Positions 6,217 to 9,191 of a DNA stretch of 9,191 bases are shown here, piece after piece. How positions within the stretch are numbered: position 1 is the stretch's first letter; every line of letters starts with the position of its first letter. Where the stretch lies: the NCBI GenBank assembly GCA_900554565.1, contig USHX01000038.1, positions 1-9,191 of the forward strand. Direction: 5' to 3'. The notes under the pieces were generated by a model. The model was not told the origin of the DNA and did no database searches. It saw only the letters and a program-made list of their open reading frames with translations. The position numbers were made by a program, and so were the translations under genes. The stretch is from an uncultured Clostridium sp. Its GTDB lineage: Bacteria; Bacillota; Clostridia; TANB77; CAG-508.

Positions 6217-7659
6217 ATGAAGCAAATAAATGGAATAATAATGCAGTACTTCGAATGGTATATGGACTGCAAACAAAACTTATGGAATGATATAGCAGAA
6301 AATGCAGAAAAAATAGCAAACTTAGGAATAACAGCAATATGGCTTCCACCTGCATACAAAGGAATAAATGGAAAAGATGAAGTAGGATATGGAGCATACG
6401 ATGTTTATGACTTAGGAGAATTTGACCAAAAAGGAACAATAAAAACAAAATATGGTTCAAAAGAAGAATATTTAAATTGCATAATAGCATTAAAACAAAG
6501 TGGAATAGAATCATATGCAGATATTGTATTAAATCACAAAATGGGAGCAGATATGCTACAAACAATACCAGCTGAAAAAGTAGACTGGGGAAATCATAAT
6601 GAAATAATATCAGGACAAGAAACAGTAAGGGTTGCAACAAAATTTATATTCCCAGGAAGAAAACATAAATACTCAGATTTTGAATGGAACTGGACACATT
6701 TTGATGGAATAGATTATGATGAAAAATCAAAAGAGCATGCAATATTTAAATTTAAAAACAAAAATTGGAATCAAGCAGTTGATGAAGAATATGGAAACTA
6801 TGATTATCTGATGGGAGCAGACATAGATTTTACAAATCCAGAAGTTATAGAAGAATGCATAAAATGGGGAAAATGGTATCTAGATTTAACCAAAGTAAAT
6901 GGACTTAGACTAGATGCGGTAAAACATATTCCAGCAAGTTTTTATAAAGATTGGATACGAACTCTAAGAGAACAAACCAAAGAAGAATTATTTACAGTTG
7001 GAGAATATTGGACAGGTGATGTTAGCAAATTACACAGATACATAACAGAAACAGAAGGTGAAATATCACTTTTCGATGTTCCACTACACTATAATTTAGC
7101 AACAGCATCAAAAACGGAAAATTATGACTTATCAAAAATATTTGAACATACATTAGTTGGCGAAAACTCTAGTAAAGCAGTAACCTTTGTGGACAATCAT
7201 GACACTCAACCAGGCCAAGCATTAGAAAGCTTTGTAGAAAGATGGTTTAAACCAGCTGCATATAGTTTAATTCTTTTAAGAAATCAAGGATATCCATGTG
7301 TGTTTTATGGTGATTTTTATGGAATACCACATGATAACATAGAACCATTAGAAGAATTAAAAACCCTAATAAAATTGAGAAAAGAAAAAGCTTATGGTGA
7401 GCAACATGACTATTTTGACCATCCAAACTATATTGGTTGGACAAGAGAAGGTGATGATGAACATATAAAATCAGGCTTAGCTGTTGTGATTTCAAATGCA
7501 GGTGATGGAGAAAAAAGAATGTATATTGGAACACAATTTGCAAGAGAAAAATTTATAGATTGTTTAGAAAGATGCGAAGAAGAAGTAATAATAGATAACG
7601 AAGGATATGGAAATTTTAAGGTAAAAGGAAAAGGAGCATCAGTATGGATCAAGATTTAG
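6217..7659 (+). CDS. Cytosolic alpha-amylase, GH13 subfamily 5 type
   Basis: This endo-acting alpha-1,4-glucan hydrolase probably degrades internal glycogen or imported maltodextrins, since the 480-residue product has no signal peptide or anchor. It opens with INGIIMQYFEWYMD (4-17), the hallmark of the Bacillus-type liquefying amylase group. GH13 conserved regions follow in order: DIVLNHK (102-108), YDYLMGADIDFTNPEV (195-210, with likely calcium ligands at D202 and D204), GLRLDAVKH (229-237; D233 nucleophile), VGEYW (261-265; E263 acid/base) and FVDNHDTQPGQ (324-334; D329, third catalytic carboxylate). All three catalytic residues are present. A beta-sandwich C domain ends the protein at FKVKGKGASVWIKI. 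The start at ATG 6217 is set by the ribosome site; GTG 6196 would add seven residues. The stop is TAG, the only non-TAA stop seen here. The last 16 nt overlap dnaE in another frame. The gene symbol is left open because amyA and amyS are both used for this group. Confidence 0.95.
   Translation: MKQINGIIMQYFEWYMDCKQNLWNDIAENAEKIANLGITAIWLPPAYKGINGKDEVGYGAYDVYDLGEFDQKGTIKTKYGSKEEYLNCIIALKQSGIESYADIVLNHKMGADMLQTIPAEKVDWGNHNEIISGQETVRVATKFIFPGRKHKYSDFEWNWTHFDGIDYDEKSKEHAIFKFKNKNWNQAVDEEYGNYDYLMGADIDFTNPEVIEECIKWGKWYLDLTKVNGLRLDAVKHIPASFYKDWIRTLREQTKEELFTVGEYWTGDVSKLHRYITETEGEISLFDVPLHYNLATASKTENYDLSKIFEHTLVGENSSKAVTFVDNHDTQPGQALESFVERWFKPAAYSLILLRNQGYPCVFYGDFYGIPHDNIEPLEELKTLIKLRKEKAYGEQHDYFDHPNYIGWTREGDDEHIKSGLAVVISNAGDGEKRMYIGTQFAREKFIDCLERCEEEVIIDNEGYGNFKVKGKGASVWIKI
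7631..7636 (+). promoter_or_regulatory. Ribosome-binding site of dnaE inside the amylase gene
   Basis: AAGGAG lies 7 nt before ATG 7644, within the last codons of the amylase gene. The site and the 16-nt overlap suggest that dnaE translation is coupled to amylase translation. Confidence 0.75.
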
Positions 7660-9191
7660 GCGAATTTGTACATTTGCACATACATAGTGAATTTAGCTTA
7701 TTAGATGGTGCAAATAGAATAAAAGACTTACCAAAAAGAGCCAAAGAACTTGGAATGAAAGCAATTGCAATAACGGACCATGGAGTAATGTATGGAGCAA
7801 TTGACTTTTATAAAGAATGTAAAAAAGAAGGAATAAAACCTATAATTGGTTGTGAAGTTTATGTAGCACCACGAGGAAGAAAAGACAAAGAACCTAATAT
7901 AGACAACAAATATAATCACTTAATATTACTTGCAAAAAACGAACAAGGATATAGAAACTTAAGTAAACTAGTATCACTTGGATTTTTGGAAGGATATTAT
8001 TATAAACCACGTATAGACTTAGAAATACTAGAAAAATATCATGAAGGGTTAATCTGCCTAAGTGCATGCTTAGCAGGAGCAGTAAATCAAGCACTTTTAA
8101 ATGGAAAAAATGAAGAAGCAGAAAAAATAGCATTGTGGCATAAAAAAGTATTTGGAGAAGATTATTATATAGAAATTCAAAATAATGGACTTCAAGAACA
8201 AGTTTTAGCAAACCAGAAATTAATACAATTAGCAAGAAAACTAGATATTCCAATAGTTGCAACAAATGATGCACATTACTTAAAAAAAGAAGATGCATAT
8301 AATCATGAAGTATTGCTATGTATTCAAACAGGTAAAAGAATGAGTGATATAGACAGAATGAGATTTGAAACAGATGAATTATATGTAAAATCACCGGAAG
8401 AAATGATAGAATATTTCAAGGCATTCCCAGATGCAATATCAAATACAGTAGAAATTGCTAAAAAATGTAATGTAGAATTTGAATTTGGGCATACAATACT
8501 CCCAAATTATGATGTGCCAGAAGAATTTGCAACACATTACGATTTCTTTAAAAAATTATGTGATGATGGAATAAAGAAAAGATATGGAGAAAATCCAGGC
8601 AAAGAAATTATGGAAAGAGCAGAATATGAATTAGGCATAATAAAGAAAATGGGATATGTAGACTATTTCCTAATAGTATGGGATTTTATTCATTATGCTA
8701 AAACACACAACATTCCAGTAGGGCCAGGCCGTGGTTCTGGTGCAGGTTCAATTATTGCATATGCAATAGAAATTACAGATATAGACCCAATGAAATATGG
8801 TTTGCTTTTTGAAAGATTTTTAAATCCAGAAAGAATAAGCATGCCAGATTTCGATGTTGACTTTTGCTATGAACATAGACAAGATGTTATAGATTATGTT
8901 TCAAGAAAATATGGACATGACCACGTATCACAGATAATCACATTTGGAACAATGTCTGCAAGAATGGTAATAAGAGATGTAGCAAGAGTTCTAGATGTAC
9001 CATATTCAGAAGCAGATGCATTAGCTAAAATGATTCCAAATGAATTACATATAACAATAAAAAAGGCATTAGAACAAAATAAAGAACTACGTGACCTATA
9101 TGAAACTGATGAAAAAATAAAAAAATTGTTAGATATAGCAATGGGACTAGAAGGAATGCCAAGACAGGCATCAACACATGCATGCCGGAAT
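7644..9191 (+). CDS. dnaE: DNA polymerase III alpha subunit, DnaE type, N-terminal 516 codons; 3' end outside window
   Basis: This is the catalytic subunit of the chromosomal replicase. The frame is open from ATG 7644 to the window edge. An N-terminal PHP domain shows HLHIH (10-14), TDHG (44-47), GCEVY (69-73), H92, the LSAC segment (139-142) and NDAH (208-211). These are the metal-site motifs that E. coli DnaE has partly lost, so this PHP domain may be catalytically competent. The polymerase (C-family) palm follows with PGRGSGAGS (361-369) and PDFDVDF (401-407, catalytic Asp residues), then the ITFGTMSARMVIRDVARVL segment (432-450). PolC features (an OB fold and inserted DnaQ-like exonuclease at the N-terminus) are absent, so this is DnaE rather than PolC. 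The final residues read STHACRN where the family has STHAAG plus a hydrophobic residue; removing one T at 9183 restores it. About half the protein or more is missing downstream. Confidence 0.95.
   Translation, partial: MDQDLGEFVHLHIHSEFSLLDGANRIKDLPKRAKELGMKAIAITDHGVMYGAIDFYKECKKEGIKPIIGCEVYVAPRGRKDKEPNIDNKYNHLILLAKNEQGYRNLSKLVSLGFLEGYYYKPRIDLEILEKYHEGLICLSACLAGAVNQALLNGKNEEAEKIALWHKKVFGEDYYIEIQNNGLQEQVLANQKLIQLARKLDIPIVATNDAHYLKKEDAYNHEVLLCIQTGKRMSDIDRMRFETDELYVKSPEEMIEYFKAFPDAISNTVEIAKKCNVEFEFGHTILPNYDVPEEFATHYDFFKKLCDDGIKKRYGENPGKEIMERAEYELGIIKKMGYVDYFLIVWDFIHYAKTHNIPVGPGRGSGAGSIIAYAIEITDIDPMKYGLLFERFLNPERISMPDFDVDFCYEHRQDVIDYVSRKYGHDHVSQIITFGTMSARMVIRDVARVLDVPYSEADALAKMIPNELHITIKKALEQNKELRDLYETDEKIKKLLDIAMGLEGMPRQASTHACRN

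Noticed and set aside
6135..6640. Minus-strand open frames over the amylase 5' end (also 7247-7543, 7428-7652)
   Set aside because: Shadows of the GH13 reading frame, without ribosome sites or recognisable motifs.
7728..8394. Minus-strand open frames over dnaE
   Set aside because: Antisense to an unmistakable PHP/polymerase frame; composition is that of a shadow.
1..9191. CRISPR array, transposon, prophage or toxin-antitoxin system
   Set aside because: No regularly spaced repeats, transposase or integrase motifs, terminal inverted repeats or paired small ORFs were seen on either strand.

Overview
This is a low-GC, gene-dense stretch of bacterial chromosome that looks like Firmicutes, most likely Clostridia and possibly an uncultured lineage. 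The signs are AGA and ATA as preferred Arg and Ile codons, strong AGGAGG-type ribosome-binding sites, a short Gram-positive-style FtsY, a large UPF0182 membrane protein, a TyrS with an S4 domain, a cytosolic GH13_5 alpha-amylase, and a DnaE-type replicase with an intact-looking PHP domain. The genetic code appears standard: Trp is TGG and no gene has an in-frame TGA. Visible stops are TAA, except TAG for the amylase. The taxonomic placement is inference from these features only.

Layout: (1) 1-483 is the 3' end of groEL, followed by a hairpin terminator. (2) 571-646 is a tRNA-Thr(CGU) with its own promoter and terminator; three stem positions do not pair. (3) 780-4499 is a two-gene unit, ftsY (SRP receptor) then a 927-residue UPF0182 membrane protein. 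It has an extended -10 promoter upstream and ends at a strong hairpin at 4498-4532 that probably works in both directions. (4) 4544-6059 on the minus strand holds a 93-residue zinc-ribbon protein followed 19 nt later by tyrS. (5) A 157-bp divergent intergenic region (6060-6216) carries a promoter for each side. (6) 6217-9191 holds a cytosolic alpha-amylase whose 3' end overlaps the start of dnaE by 16 nt; dnaE runs off the window.

Most of the content is housekeeping: protein folding, membrane targeting, tRNA charging and replication. No CRISPR array, prophage, transposon, toxin-antitoxin pair or recognisable new defence system is visible. The parts worth a second look are the uncharacterised ones in conserved settings: the UPF0182 protein behind ftsY, the zinc-ribbon/HTH-like protein in front of a tyrS with no T-box leader, the amylase-dnaE overlap, the imperfect tRNA-Thr, an apparent one-base insertion in dnaE in the last few bases, and a strand-dependent shift in synonymous codon choice that suggests the plus strand is the replication leading strand.
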